In this document: positions 1 through 7,173 of the stretch, in pieces
How positions within the stretch are numbered: the stretch's first letter is position 1
Layout of the letters: every line of letters starts with the position of its first letter
NCBI GenBank assembly: GCA_947174365.1
Contig: CAMWIR010000013.1
Coordinates: forward strand, 1 to 35,768
Source: an uncultured Ruminococcus sp.
GTDB taxonomy: Bacteria; Bacillota; Clostridia; Oscillospirales; Ruminococcaceae
Direction of reading: 5' to 3'
DNA length: 35,768 nucleotides
Notes under the pieces: model-generated
The model's database searches: none
What the model was told of the DNA's origin: nothing
The model's input: the letters and a program-made list of their open reading frames with translations, nothing else
Program-made: the position numbers and the translations under genes

Positions 1-776
1 TAACATCGCTGTATTTTTCGGTTAGCACTTCGGAAAAAATGGTTACGGGAGGCTGTATTGAACGGCTTTGGGGGAAAGAGCATATAGAGGATATCATATG
101 CGGGAAAAAATTTGTGATCTCTCCGAAGTCCTTTGCTCAGGTGAATCCTGTGCAGACAGAGGTTTTGTATGAGCTTGCTGTAAAATATGCCGATATAAAG
201 CCCACGGACACGGTTATTGACGCTTACTGCGGCATTGGCACGCTGACGGCTTTGGCGGCAGGGCGGGCAAAATATGTTTACGGGTGCGAGATAAACGAGG
301 CGGCTGTTACGGACGGACAGAGGAATCTTCAGCTCAATGATATAAGCAATGCGCGTATCGTATGCGAGGACAGCGGGAGATTTTTAGAGGAATTTCGTGA
401 GAGCGGTATGACGGCGGATACGGTCATTTTAGACCCGGCGAGGGCGGGGTGTGACAGACGGTTTTTGGCAAATCTGGTACAGATCGCTCCGGGACGGATA
501 GTTTACGTTTCCTGCAATCCCGAAAGTCAGGCAAGGGATGTGTTTTATCTGGTGCAGAGAGGGTATAAGATTAAAAAACTTACGCCTGTGGATATGTTCC
601 CGTGGACCGGGCATGTGGAGACGGTTGTCCTGCTTTCCAAGGGAAAGATCGAGTCGAAAAAGGTCAGAGTGGAGTTCTCGCTTGAGGACATGGATATGTC
701 GGATCTTCAAAAAGGAGATGAAACTGGGGAAAGAATATTAAATCCCCATCAAGAAAGGAGAGACTACCATGGGTGA
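1..776 (+). CDS. rlmD: 23S rRNA (uracil-C5)-methyltransferase, RlmD/RumA family, C-terminal part (5' end outside window)
   Basis: This is the C-terminal catalytic half of a TrmA/RlmD-type SAM-dependent methyltransferase, which makes 5-methyluridine in 23S rRNA. The reading frame is open from base 3 and the N-terminal TRAM region lies off the window. Visible motifs in order are ISPKSFAQVNP, the SAM-binding loop DAYCGIGTLTALAA, DPARAGCD, and SCNPESQARD with the catalytic Cys and the DP/NP motifs of the family. After the usual end (VETVVLLSK) the protein runs into KKVRVEFSLEDMDMSDLQKG, the start of a C-terminal extension I remember from gut Clostridia homologues. It then ends quickly in an unrelated-looking tail (ETGERILNPHQERRDYHG). 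The last 8 bases overlap the next gene. RlmD is more likely than TrmA or RlmC; the exact target uridine cannot be read from sequence alone. Confidence 0.88.
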   Translation, partial: TSLYFSVSTSEKMVTGGCIERLWGKEHIEDIICGKKFVISPKSFAQVNPVQTEVLYELAVKYADIKPTDTVIDAYCGIGTLTALAAGRAKYVYGCEINEAAVTDGQRNLQLNDISNARIVCEDSGRFLEEFRESGMTADTVILDPARAGCDRRFLANLVQIAPGRIVYVSCNPESQARDVFYLVQRGYKIKKLTPVDMFPWTGHVETVVLLSKGKIESKKVRVEFSLEDMDMSDLQKGDETGERILNPHQERRDYHG

Positions 777-1500
777 AAAAGTGAATATTCAAGGGTACTT
801 AGAATATGTACATGCACCGTGGGGCAAATTGTTTTATAAATTAGCATGGCATAATATAGAATGCAAGGGAAAAAGAATTCTTGATTTTGGAAGCGGTTTT
901 GGATATACAGCAAATCATTTCGCTAAATACAATAATGTAATTGCCGTTGAGCCGAACAAAGAAATGTTAAAACATCAATTTACCGATAATCACTATGAGC
1001 AAATCATTGGTGGTATTGAGGCTATAAAAAATATGCCAAGTCAATCTTTTGATGTGATCATTTGTCATAATGTCATGGAATATCTGAATGACAGGGAAGA
1101 GCTATTATTTGAATTTAACAGACTATTAAAAACTAATGGCTTTATTTCAATTATTAAGCATAACAGAGCAGGAAAAATAATGCAGAAAGCTGTGTTTGAA
1201 TATAATATTGATGAGGCATTAAAGCTATTAGAAAATGGAAATGCAGAATCTGTTAATTTTGGAACGATAAATGAATATGATGATTACGAGTTAGAAGAAT
1301 ACTGCAGAGGTATGCTCAAAATACATAAAATTTATGGCTTGCGCATTTTTTATGCTTTACAGCGAAATGAACTAAAGACTGGAGATGAATGGTTTTCCAA
1401 TATGTATGCTCTTGAATGCAGAGCAGAGGAAATTCCTGAATTTAGGGATATCGCATTTTTTCATCACATTATTCTCCGACAAGCAAAATCTGCAAAGTAA
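769..1500 (+). CDS. class I SAM-dependent methyltransferase (SmtA/CmoM-like)
   Basis: A 243-residue Rossmann-fold methyltransferase. Motif I is RILDFGSGFGYTANHF, followed by an acidic residue closing strand beta-2 (VIAVEPNKEML), and motif IV is FDVIICHNVMEYL. The C-terminal part (GLRIFYALQRNEL ... FFHHIILRQA) recalls SmtA/CmoM-type enzymes, which act on small molecules or tRNA wobble uridine, but the substrate is not identifiable. The start ATG has a strong AGGAG site at about 7 bases spacing and overlaps the 3' end of the rlmD frame by 8 bases. The gene is clearly more AT-rich than the rlmD segment upstream, suggesting separate acquisition. It is convergent with the following minus-strand gene. 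Confidence 0.8.
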   Translation: MGEKVNIQGYLEYVHAPWGKLFYKLAWHNIECKGKRILDFGSGFGYTANHFAKYNNVIAVEPNKEMLKHQFTDNHYEQIIGGIEAIKNMPSQSFDVIICHNVMEYLNDREELLFEFNRLLKTNGFISIIKHNRAGKIMQKAVFEYNIDEALKLLENGNAESVNFGTINEYDDYELEEYCRGMLKIHKIYGLRIFYALQRNELKTGDEWFSNMYALECRAEEIPEFRDIAFFHHIILRQAKSAK

Positions 1501-1594
1501 AACGTATCGATAGTTTAAAATATCTCTGTGACAGTCATTTAGTTTGAAATTCATATTCCCTCCCCCTAATATGCGAGTAATTAAACGATATCCC

Positions 1595-1652
1595 ATGTAA
1601 AAGGAAACCGCCTTACATGCCACAAATGGCTTTGTAATGCGGTTTGTGGCAT
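1595..1652. repeat. double intergenic hairpin between convergent genes
   Basis: Two adjoining inverted repeats. The first, 1595-1618, pairs ATGTAA(A)AGG with CCTTACAT. The second, 1617-1652, pairs ATGCCACAAA with TTTGTGGCAT plus an imperfect inner stem. No strong T-run follows on either side. It may end transcription from both flanking genes. The second hairpin closely resembles the one at 3320-3357. Confidence 0.6.
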
Positions 1653-1687
1653 TCATTGACACAAAATATTTCACATTAAATTACAAT

Positions 1688-2737
1688 TTAACACACTTTT
1701 TGGTTTATATAGCTCGCGATAACTTTTCCGCTTGATTCAACTATAAATTTTGATACGGAACCGGCGCAGCCGTTAAATCTGAAATTTGCTCTATCTTCAA
1801 GTGAATATCCCATAAGCATGGAGTGCAGAAAGCTCAATGTGGTGCCATGAGAAACGATCAGTATCCTCTCAATGTTATTTGAGATTATCTCCCGATAAAA
1901 AGCATACAAACGGTTCCATAGATCACGATCGGATTCCGCGTCCTCAAAGGGTTTATAATCGGGGTCGTAAATATTGCCCGCCGGCTTTTTGTGAATGTTG
2001 TACCATTCGCGCGATTGACCGTTTCCTAAGCCTGCGTTTACTTCACGTATAGTATTGGTTATTTGTGGTACAATTTTAAGATTTTTATTGATTTCATCTG
2101 CGGTCTGCACGGCTCTCTTCCGATCGGAAACATACATATTGAAGCATTTATCGCAATCCTCATAAAGAAGCCATTTTCCTATTTCATATGCCTGCTTTTT
2201 TCCTTTATCGGTAAGCTCCCAGTCTGCCCACGCACCTATCATACCGTTGATATGATGTATTGACTCCGTATGCTGAACCGTTATTATTGTTTTTCTTTTC
2301 TTTTTTGCAAAAAAAACTTTTACTATACCTTCGGCGGCTTCATGTCCAAACCAGCCTTCGCCCGAATACTCTTTCGGATAAAGTCGGTGCAAATCTTCTT
2401 TTTCCGTATTGGAAAGCTCCGAAAAATCGTTTATGCCGCTGTTTTCAAGAACTCCCACCAGCTTATGGTCTCCGTCATTGCGGCGAAATACTCCGATGAT
2501 CTTTACACGTTCCTCATCTCCCAATTCATATTCTTTATCGGTCATTATAATAACATCAAGGTGCTCACAAGGCGGTGTACCGGACTCCTTTATCCAACCG
2601 TAAGGGTAATGCTGTCGGACGTTTCTTACATAAGAAAGACTGTCGCAATCCTTTTCGATAAATGAATCGGTTTGCGGAACGTACTTCATTCGCTTGCGAT
2701 ATGCAGAAGTTTGTTCAATTTTAGCTGTATAGATCAT
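1688..2737 (-). CDS. fusion: inorganic pyrophosphatase-like domain + histidine phosphatase domain
   Basis: A 349-residue two-domain protein. Residues about 25-145 resemble family I inorganic pyrophosphatase (HYPYGWIKESGTPPCEHLDVIIMTD, then ERVKIIGVFRRNDGDHKLVGV, then EGIVKVFF). Aligned by eye to the E. coli DGDPVD site, two of the three Asp are replaced (Pro56, Glu58) and only Asp61 remains, so metal-dependent PPase activity is doubtful. Residues about 150-335 are a histidine phosphatase domain: VQHTES in place of RHGE, LTDKGKKQA, SDRKRAVQTA, and the second His in IVSHGTT. The Arg of RHG is Gln, as I recall in a subgroup of Firmicutes proteins with a QHTxSxHH start. The ribosome site AAAGGGAG precedes the ATG. 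Role unknown; hydrolysis of a phosphate ester or pyrophosphate-bearing metabolite is a guess. Confidence 0.75.
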   Translation of the reverse strand: MIYTAKIEQTSAYRKRMKYVPQTDSFIEKDCDSLSYVRNVRQHYPYGWIKESGTPPCEHLDVIIMTDKEYELGDEERVKIIGVFRRNDGDHKLVGVLENSGINDFSELSNTEKEDLHRLYPKEYSGEGWFGHEAAEGIVKVFFAKKKRKTIITVQHTESIHHINGMIGAWADWELTDKGKKQAYEIGKWLLYEDCDKCFNMYVSDRKRAVQTADEINKNLKIVPQITNTIREVNAGLGNGQSREWYNIHKKPAGNIYDPDYKPFEDAESDRDLWNRLYAFYREIISNNIERILIVSHGTTLSFLHSMLMGYSLEDRANFRFNGCAGSVSKFIVESSGKVIASYINQKVC

Positions 2738-3381
2738 TTTTATTCTCCCTTTCCACTTAATAAATATTGTGTTATAGATATTTTAGCAGATTTTGGCGGG
2801 TATATCTTGATGATTTGAATAAATTTTATTGATTTTGATCTATTAACATTAAAGACAAAGGTTTAAAAAATGAAATGCAATAAACGAAGAATACTATTTT
2901 GTTTCGGAAGAAATAAGGAGAGGCTTGAACAGTCTCTCCCAAAATTGATAATAAAGGTACTCCGATACCAAAAGACAACAAAAGAAATCATTTAAAAATA
3001 TTGTGGATTGCTTAGGAGTTTTTGGTTTTTCGTATATATGCTATTAAGAACTTTTTCTCTTTCATATATCGGTCGCATACCAAATTTCTCCTTTTTACTT
3101 AGTATGCGGCGTATGGTTTCATTTTATTCTGTTCTCAAAACGAGGTGCAGTCACAAGCCTCATTTTGGTCTGTCTTTTTTTGAGGGTGCAGGTTTTACAG
3201 TTTCATTTTTATGTATCCTTTATTTTGAGGGCTGTACCAAATATTTTTTCGGGGGAGTTCGAATCCATTATTGTGTCGAAAATATCTGCGGAAGTGCAAT
3301 CCTTTTTTTCACAAGATTTATGCCCACAAATGGCTTTGCACAGCCGTTTGTGGGCATAATATCTTTTTGGTTACTTTTATA
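2738..3381. other. intergenic stretch without a convincing gene
   Basis: About 640 AT-rich bases between the fusion gene and tRNA-Pro. It holds the upstream region of the fusion gene (no clear promoter seen), a small imperfect hairpin at about 2919-2940 (GGAGAGGCT/AGTCTCTCC), and the strong hairpin at 3320-3357. A plus-strand reading frame at 3008-3403 has no usable ribosome site, runs antisense into the tRNA and looks non-coding. Position 3256-3268 (GGAGTTCGAATCC) resembles a tRNA T-arm but has no surrounding cloverleaf. Confidence 0.5.
3320..3357. repeat. intergenic hairpin related to that at 1617-1652
   Basis: A 15-bp stem (ATGCCCACAAATGGC pairing GCCGTTTGTGGGCAT, with one T/G wobble) around an 8-base loop. 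It shares CACAAATGGCTTTG with the hairpin at 1617-1652 and has one extra C/G pair, a compensatory change. It lies 3' of tRNA-Pro on the minus strand, but the T-tract is on the plus side, so it is not a classical terminator for the tRNA. Confidence 0.65.
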
Positions 3382-3458
3382 TGGTCGGAGTGACGGGACT
3401 TGAACCCACGGCCTCTACCACCCCAAGGTAGCGCGCTACCAATCTGCGCCACACCCCG
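3382..3458 (-). tRNA. tRNA-Pro (anticodon GGG)
   Basis: A full cloverleaf on the minus strand. The acceptor CGGGGTG pairs with CACTCCG (one G/T wobble). The D-stem is GCGC/GCGC. The anticodon stem CTACC/GGTAG encloses loop TTGGGGT, giving anticodon GGG. The T-arm is GTGGG-TTCAAGT-CCCGT. Discriminator A is at 3385 and CCA is encoded at 3382-3384. It reads CCC and CCU proline codons. Confidence 0.93.
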
Positions 3459-3491
3459 ACATTTTAGAGTTTATCTTTAAGCGACTAATAT

Positions 3492-3520
3492 AGTATATCA
3501 CATTTTTTTTGATTTGTCAA
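3492..3520 (-). promoter_or_regulatory. sigma-A promoter of tRNA-Pro
   Basis: Perfect -35 TTGACA (3515-3520, minus) and -10 TATACT (3492-3497), 17-base spacer. The tRNA 5' end is about 34 bases downstream of the -10, leaving a short leader. Confidence 0.85.
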
Positions 3521-3603
3521 GAGGCAAAGCAATATTTTTATGGGTATTTTTCCCCGAAATATCGGGATTTTTGCAAATTAACAAATTATTTACAAAATTA
3601 CAA

Positions 3604-3627
3604 GGCAGGAAAGCATATCTTCCTGCC
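3604..3627 (-). terminator. terminator after anti-sigma gene 1
   Basis: Perfect 8-bp inverted repeat GGCAGGAA / TTCCTGCC with an 8-base loop, about 25 bases past the stop codon of the minus-strand anti-sigma gene, followed on that strand by T-rich sequence (TTGTAATTTTG). Confidence 0.65.
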
Positions 3628-3651
3628 TCCCTGCCTATAAAACTTATCCGC

Positions 3652-4902
3652 CTATTCGGGAATCATTTCTATGAACCCATCTGTGATCCCATAGGTCACA
3701 AGCCCGGACTTCACTGCATTTTCCTCAACATATTCTGCAAACTCTCCAGTAACATCCTCGCCTACCTTGAAAATTTTCCCCAGAATATTAATATACCCAT
3801 TCTCGTAAATGGTCATCACATAATCCCCGTTACCGTCCATAAGAGCGTAAACACTAAGTCCCATATCCATAGGCGGATTTATTTCGGGGGCAGTGTACTT
3901 GCGCATGGTCAGCATATGCTCCACACGTTCGGGCAGGTCTGGCAGGGTATATTCCATATGCTCCGAAGCCGAAACCACATCTCCCGAATAAAGCTTTTGG
4001 GGCATTTTTCTGCCGTAAAAATCCGTATCACTAAGAAAACCGTCCAGACTGTCGGGCGTATAAATATAATTCCGAAAGCCCGTATATTTTCCGTCCGCCG
4101 TGATAACTGCCACCATGTAATTTTCATTGATCCCGCTTATACTGTAAACTCCTATGGGCATGGAAAATTCCCTGTCGGTGTAAACATCATAGCCCAGAAG
4201 CTCGCCCTTATTTGGAGAAAATGCCAGTTCTGACCTATCGAATTTTTCGGTGGTAATGCTGTACTCACTGTCATGCCAACTAAGGCGGGTGAACCGCTCC
4301 ATATCGCTCATATCCTCCCAGTGGGGGATAAGCATATCCTCCATTAGTGGCAGACCCGTAAGGTCAACGGTCGTGTCAAGGTCATGGACTGTGGTGACCT
4401 CATGGGGCACAGAAGTGGTTTCGGTAAAATCCTCCACTCCTGTATAACCCCCGGGCGGCGGTATATAGCCCTCCTCGGTCAGAATGGGGGGTACAGTGAC
4501 AGCAGCCTCGGTCATATTCTCCGTACCCAAAAGGGCAGGAAAGATAACAGAGTCAACACCCGCAGTCGTTATCGAACATCTCACTTCACAGGTTTCATCA
4601 CCTATAATTATTTCCGTCAAAGTATTTGCCGTATATTCCGGCAGCCCCGGCATATCTTGCATACATATGCTGCCCGTTTCCGGGACTTCCATTCTTGTTT
4701 CGAGGATAGTTTCCGAAGTCCTTGAAACAATATCCTCTTCACGCAAATTCACCGCCACCGCTGCAATAAGTGCAATGCAAGCCGCCGAAGCCGCAAACGG
4801 CAGCACCCTGCGCCAATGCAGCCGCCCTTTGATATGTTCGCTTTCCTCCAGCAATTCCTCATCCACAGCGCCCACGGCACCGAATAAATCAAGACCAGTC
4901 AC
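3652..4902 (-). CDS. membrane anti-sigma-like protein partnering ECF sigma factor 1
   Basis: A 416-residue protein starting at GTG 4902-4900, which overlaps the sigma stop codon (GTGA) and follows an AAGGAGGG site inside the sigma gene. A longer frame up to 5148 would lie wholly inside the sigma gene and is rejected. A short cytoplasmic segment (residues 1-32, acidic LLEES region) is followed by one transmembrane helix at about 33-51, then a large extracytoplasmic part with a Thr/Pro-rich linker (about 75-180) and a C-terminal domain of unknown fold. Position and topology suggest that it holds the sigma factor at the membrane and releases it on an envelope signal; this is inferred, as no zinc-finger anti-sigma motif is visible. 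Confidence 0.72.
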   Translation of the reverse strand: MTGLDLFGAVGAVDEELLEESEHIKGRLHWRRVLPFAASAACIALIAAVAVNLREEDIVSRTSETILETRMEVPETGSICMQDMPGLPEYTANTLTEIIIGDETCEVRCSITTAGVDSVIFPALLGTENMTEAAVTVPPILTEEGYIPPPGGYTGVEDFTETTSVPHEVTTVHDLDTTVDLTGLPLMEDMLIPHWEDMSDMERFTRLSWHDSEYSITTEKFDRSELAFSPNKGELLGYDVYTDREFSMPIGVYSISGINENYMVAVITADGKYTGFRNYIYTPDSLDGFLSDTDFYGRKMPQKLYSGDVVSASEHMEYTLPDLPERVEHMLTMRKYTAPEINPPMDMGLSVYALMDGNGDYVMTIYENGYINILGKIFKVGEDVTGEFAEYVEENAVKSGLVTYGITDGFIEMIPE

Positions 4903-5474
4903 CCTAAAAAGCCCTCCTTTCTGAGATATTCCCGCAGCTTTTCCCTTGTGCGGTGCAGGGAGACCGAGGCGGCGTTTTCGGTAATGCCGCAGCGTTTTGC
5001 AATATCGGACACGGCCTCCGTAAAGAAATACCGCCGCAGAAAGATCTGCCTGTCCCGCAGGGGGATTGTCCGCAGAAAGCGGTTTACGCAGTCCCCAAGC
5101 AGCTTTGCATCGAAGTCGTCCTCCACGCCCGAGCTGTCGGGAATGCATTCGCCCAGTTCTTCCACCGACAGGACAAACTCTCCGCCGCCCCGTTTTTTCG
5201 CACCCTCCCGCCGCAGTCTGTCAAGGGAAAGGTTGCGGGTTATTTTGGCAAAGAACATTTTAAGTATTTCGGGGCATTTCGGTGGAATGGCATTCCATGC
5301 GCAGAGCCATGTATCGTTCACGCATTCCTCCGAATCCTCACAGCTGCAAAGGATATTGTTTGCCACCGCATAGCAGTATGCGCCGTATTTTGCGCTTGAT
5401 TCCTCAATTGCCTGTTTGCTGCGTTTCCGATACAGTCCGATTATATCGCTGTCGCTTAAAAATCCCTCGCTCAT
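4899..5474 (-). CDS. ECF-type RNA polymerase sigma factor (pair 1)
   Basis: A 191-residue sigma-70 family ECF factor. Region 2 is at about residues 20-90 (EDSEECVNDTWLCAWNAIPP, ITRNLSLDRLRR) and region 4 at about 125-185 (IPLRDRQIFLRRYFF, SDIAKRCGITENAASVSLHRTREKL, a helix-turn-helix that binds the -35). The ATG follows AAAGGAGGCGG. It is translationally coupled to the downstream membrane protein. It is paralogous to the sigma factor at 14179-14736: both share the NDT..WNA.PP, RITRNL/KITRNL and KRGGGE segments. An ECF-like promoter lies directly upstream, so autoregulation is likely. Confidence 0.9.
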   Translation of the reverse strand: MSEGFLSDSDIIGLYRKRSKQAIEESSAKYGAYCYAVANNILCSCEDSEECVNDTWLCAWNAIPPKCPEILKMFFAKITRNLSLDRLRREGAKKRGGGEFVLSVEELGECIPDSSGVEDDFDAKLLGDCVNRFLRTIPLRDRQIFLRRYFFTEAVSDIAKRCGITENAASVSLHRTREKLREYLRKEGFLG

Positions 5475-5505
5475 ATGACCGCCTCCTTTATCCGTCTCTG
5501 ATATA

Positions 5506-5534
5506 ATAGACGAAAGTTATGCGAAAATCTTACA
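5506..5534 (-). promoter_or_regulatory. candidate ECF-type autoregulated promoter of sigma factor 1
   Basis: On the minus strand TGTAAG (5529-5534) and CGTCTAT (5506-5512) are separated by 16 bases. This resembles ECF promoters of the TGTAAC/CGTCTA kind rather than sigma-A. The predicted start near 5499 leaves a leader of about 25 bases before the ATG. A short inverted repeat CGTCT...AGACG surrounds the start region. Confidence 0.55.
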
Positions 5535-5633
5535 GGTTTTTTGAAATTTTTTCGGGAAATTTTTTGCTGTCTGCGGCAGTGTATGCATTCACAGAAAGTT
5601 TACATTTATGTATTTCCGAACTTGCCATACTGT

Positions 5634-5656
5634 TGTCAACTTTGTTGTGGTATAAT
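5634..5656 (+). promoter_or_regulatory. probable extended -10 promoter for the PPOX-type gene
   Basis: TGGTATAAT at 5648-5656 is an extended -10 element with consensus hexamer TATAAT; no good -35 is visible at 17 bases. The leader to the ATG at 5764 would be about 100 bases. Confidence 0.55.
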
Positions 5657-5763
5657 TATAGCGGATTCTCTCAAACGCCGCTGTGGCTGTTTTGCCTCAT
5701 GCGTCGGGGAGATAGCTATAAACATTGCTTCCTTAGAATAATTTTTTGAAAAGGGTGAAGAAA

Positions 5764-6207
5764 ATGAACAACGAAAAAGCAGACTTCTTTTGGAAAACCA
5801 TAGGCACCCACGGGGTCATGATACTGTCCACAAGCGCAGAGAACAAAGTTTCCTCCCGCCCCGTCAGTACGGTAGTTTTCGGAGAACGTTTCTATTTCCA
5901 GACAGACGAAAACTATCACAAATACCGACAGATCAAGGCAAACCCCAACGCCGCCTTGTGCTGCAAGAATATTTCCGTGCAGGGAGTTTGCACGGATCTT
6001 GGTAAGCCAAAGGAAAACCCCGATTTTATGCGGGCTTTGAAAAGGCATTTTCCATTGGCGGCGGCTCGGTATTCGGCGTTGGAAAGCGAACGCGTCATAG
6101 AATTTTCCCCGACCCTTGCCTATCGCTGGGTGTATGAAAATGGACAGCCGTTTACGGAATACTGGGACTTCAAAGAGGGGACGTATAAGAAAATCAAAAT
6201 GTACTGA
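5764..6207 (+). CDS. pyridoxamine 5'-phosphate oxidase-like FMN-binding protein
   Basis: A 147-residue split-barrel flavin-binding family protein. The N-terminal half shows the family pattern: GVMILSTSAENKVSSRPVSTV (first strands), ERFYFQTDENYHKYRQIKANPNAALCC, then a helix with the typical EVIEFSP-like strand near residue 115. The ATG start is preceded by AGGGTG; an in-frame TTG 18 bases upstream lies on that site and is less likely. Family members bind FMN or F420 and include PNPOx-related and Nim-like reductases; substrate not predictable. It appears monocistronic, with a strong promoter for the next gene after it. Confidence 0.8.
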   Translation: MNNEKADFFWKTIGTHGVMILSTSAENKVSSRPVSTVVFGERFYFQTDENYHKYRQIKANPNAALCCKNISVQGVCTDLGKPKENPDFMRALKRHFPLAAARYSALESERVIEFSPTLAYRWVYENGQPFTEYWDFKEGTYKKIKMY

Positions 6208-6219
6208 TATGCATTTGCG

Positions 6220-6248
6220 TTGACGTGAACATAATTATTGTGTATAAT
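6220..6248 (+). promoter_or_regulatory. sigma-A promoter of the GyrI-like gene
   Basis: TTGACG (6220-6225), a 17-base spacer and TATAAT (6243-6248). The leader to the ATG at 6369 is about 115 bases; no known riboswitch motif was recognised in it. Confidence 0.85.
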
Positions 6249-6368
6249 TAAATTATAACATATACTGCTCATTTGCGCAAATTGATTCTTTCCGAATTAC
6301 AGTGAAGTGTACCGTGCCCGTTTGGCCGCATATCAAAAATCAACATAAATGAAAGGATATATAAAATT

Positions 6369-7067
6369 ATGAAAACTGCAAAAAAATTGCCCGAAAAAAT
6401 GGACTACAAAAAAGCTTTCAAAGAACTGTATATGCCGTCCTCCAAGCCCGCCGCCGTGGACGTTCCCGAAATGACCTTTATCGCCGTAGACGGAAAGGGT
6501 GACCCTAACAATAACCCCGATTATCAGGAATCCATTGAGATACTTTACGGGCTTTCCTTTACCGTTAAAATGTCAAAGCTTGGCAGTGCGCAGATAGAGG
6601 GATATTTCGAGTATGTCGTACCGCCGCTGGAGGGGCTTTGGCAGACGGACGGACAGCCTGTGGTTGACAATATTTTCGATAAAAGCAAGCTTTGCTGGAC
6701 GTCTATGATCCGTCAGCCGGAATTTGTGACGGAGGACGTTTTTGAGTGGGCTAAAAATACGCTGGGTAAAAAGAAACCGGGCCTCCGACTGTCAAAGGCA
6801 CGGCTTATGACCTTTACCGAAGGGCTTTGCGTTCAGGCAATGCACAAGGGTTCATATGACGAAGAAGCGGCTACTATAGGTAAAATGCACGACTTTATGA
6901 AAGTGAACGGTTTCGCCGAGGATTTTTCGCAGGAAAGACAGCACCATGAAATATACCTTTCCGACCCCCGCCGATGCGCTCCCGAACGGCTGAAAACGGT
7001 CATACGCATTCCGGTGCGGACAGAGGCAGGAAATAAAGAAGCAAGCGGCAAGAATATAATCCGGTAA
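6369..7067 (+). CDS. GyrI-like small-molecule binding domain protein
   Basis: A 232-residue soluble protein resembling stand-alone GyrI-like proteins: MDYKKAFKELYMPSSKPAAVDVPEMTFIAVDGKGDPN at the start, then YGLSFTVKM, GYFEYVVPPLEGLW, a middle WTSMIRQPEFVTEDVFEWA segment, and PERLKTVIRIPVR at the end. The family shares the effector-binding fold of GyrI and AraC/MerR-type regulators; here there is no DNA-binding domain. AAAGGAT lies about 9 bases before the ATG. Ligand unknown. Convergent with the methyltransferase gene beyond the 7088-7132 palindrome. Confidence 0.82.
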   Translation: MKTAKKLPEKMDYKKAFKELYMPSSKPAAVDVPEMTFIAVDGKGDPNNNPDYQESIEILYGLSFTVKMSKLGSAQIEGYFEYVVPPLEGLWQTDGQPVVDNIFDKSKLCWTSMIRQPEFVTEDVFEWAKNTLGKKKPGLRLSKARLMTFTEGLCVQAMHKGSYDEEAATIGKMHDFMKVNGFAEDFSQERQHHEIYLSDPRRCAPERLKTVIRIPVRTEAGNKEASGKNIIR

Positions 7068-7087
7068 AAATTGCAGCAGCATTATAC

Positions 7088-7132
7088 GGCAATGGAATTT
7101 GTGCAGATACCGTCTGCACAAATTCCATTGCC
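7088..7132. terminator. perfect 20-bp palindrome between convergent genes
   Basis: The arms 7088-7107 and 7113-7132 are perfectly complementary (GGCAATGGAATTTGTGCAGA on the left) around a 5-base loop. There is no T-run on either side, yet the position 21 bases after one stop codon and 42 after the opposing one fits a bidirectional transcription end. Confidence 0.65.
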
Positions 7133-7173
7133 TTCAAGGTGAGTACAGATCGATAGAAATTTATCTGCATAAT

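Noticed and set aside
3256..3268. tRNA-like T-arm (GGAGTTCGAATCC)
   Set aside because: The stem does not pair properly and no acceptor, D or anticodon arms surround it.
3008..3403. 131-codon plus-strand frame between the fusion gene and tRNA-Pro
   Set aside because: No ribosome site, Phe-rich translation typical of T-rich non-coding DNA, and it runs into the tRNA on the opposite strand.
4903..5148. N-terminal extension of anti-sigma 1
   Set aside because: It lies wholly inside the sigma gene in another frame; the GTG at 4902 has a strong ribosome site and a GTGA overlap.
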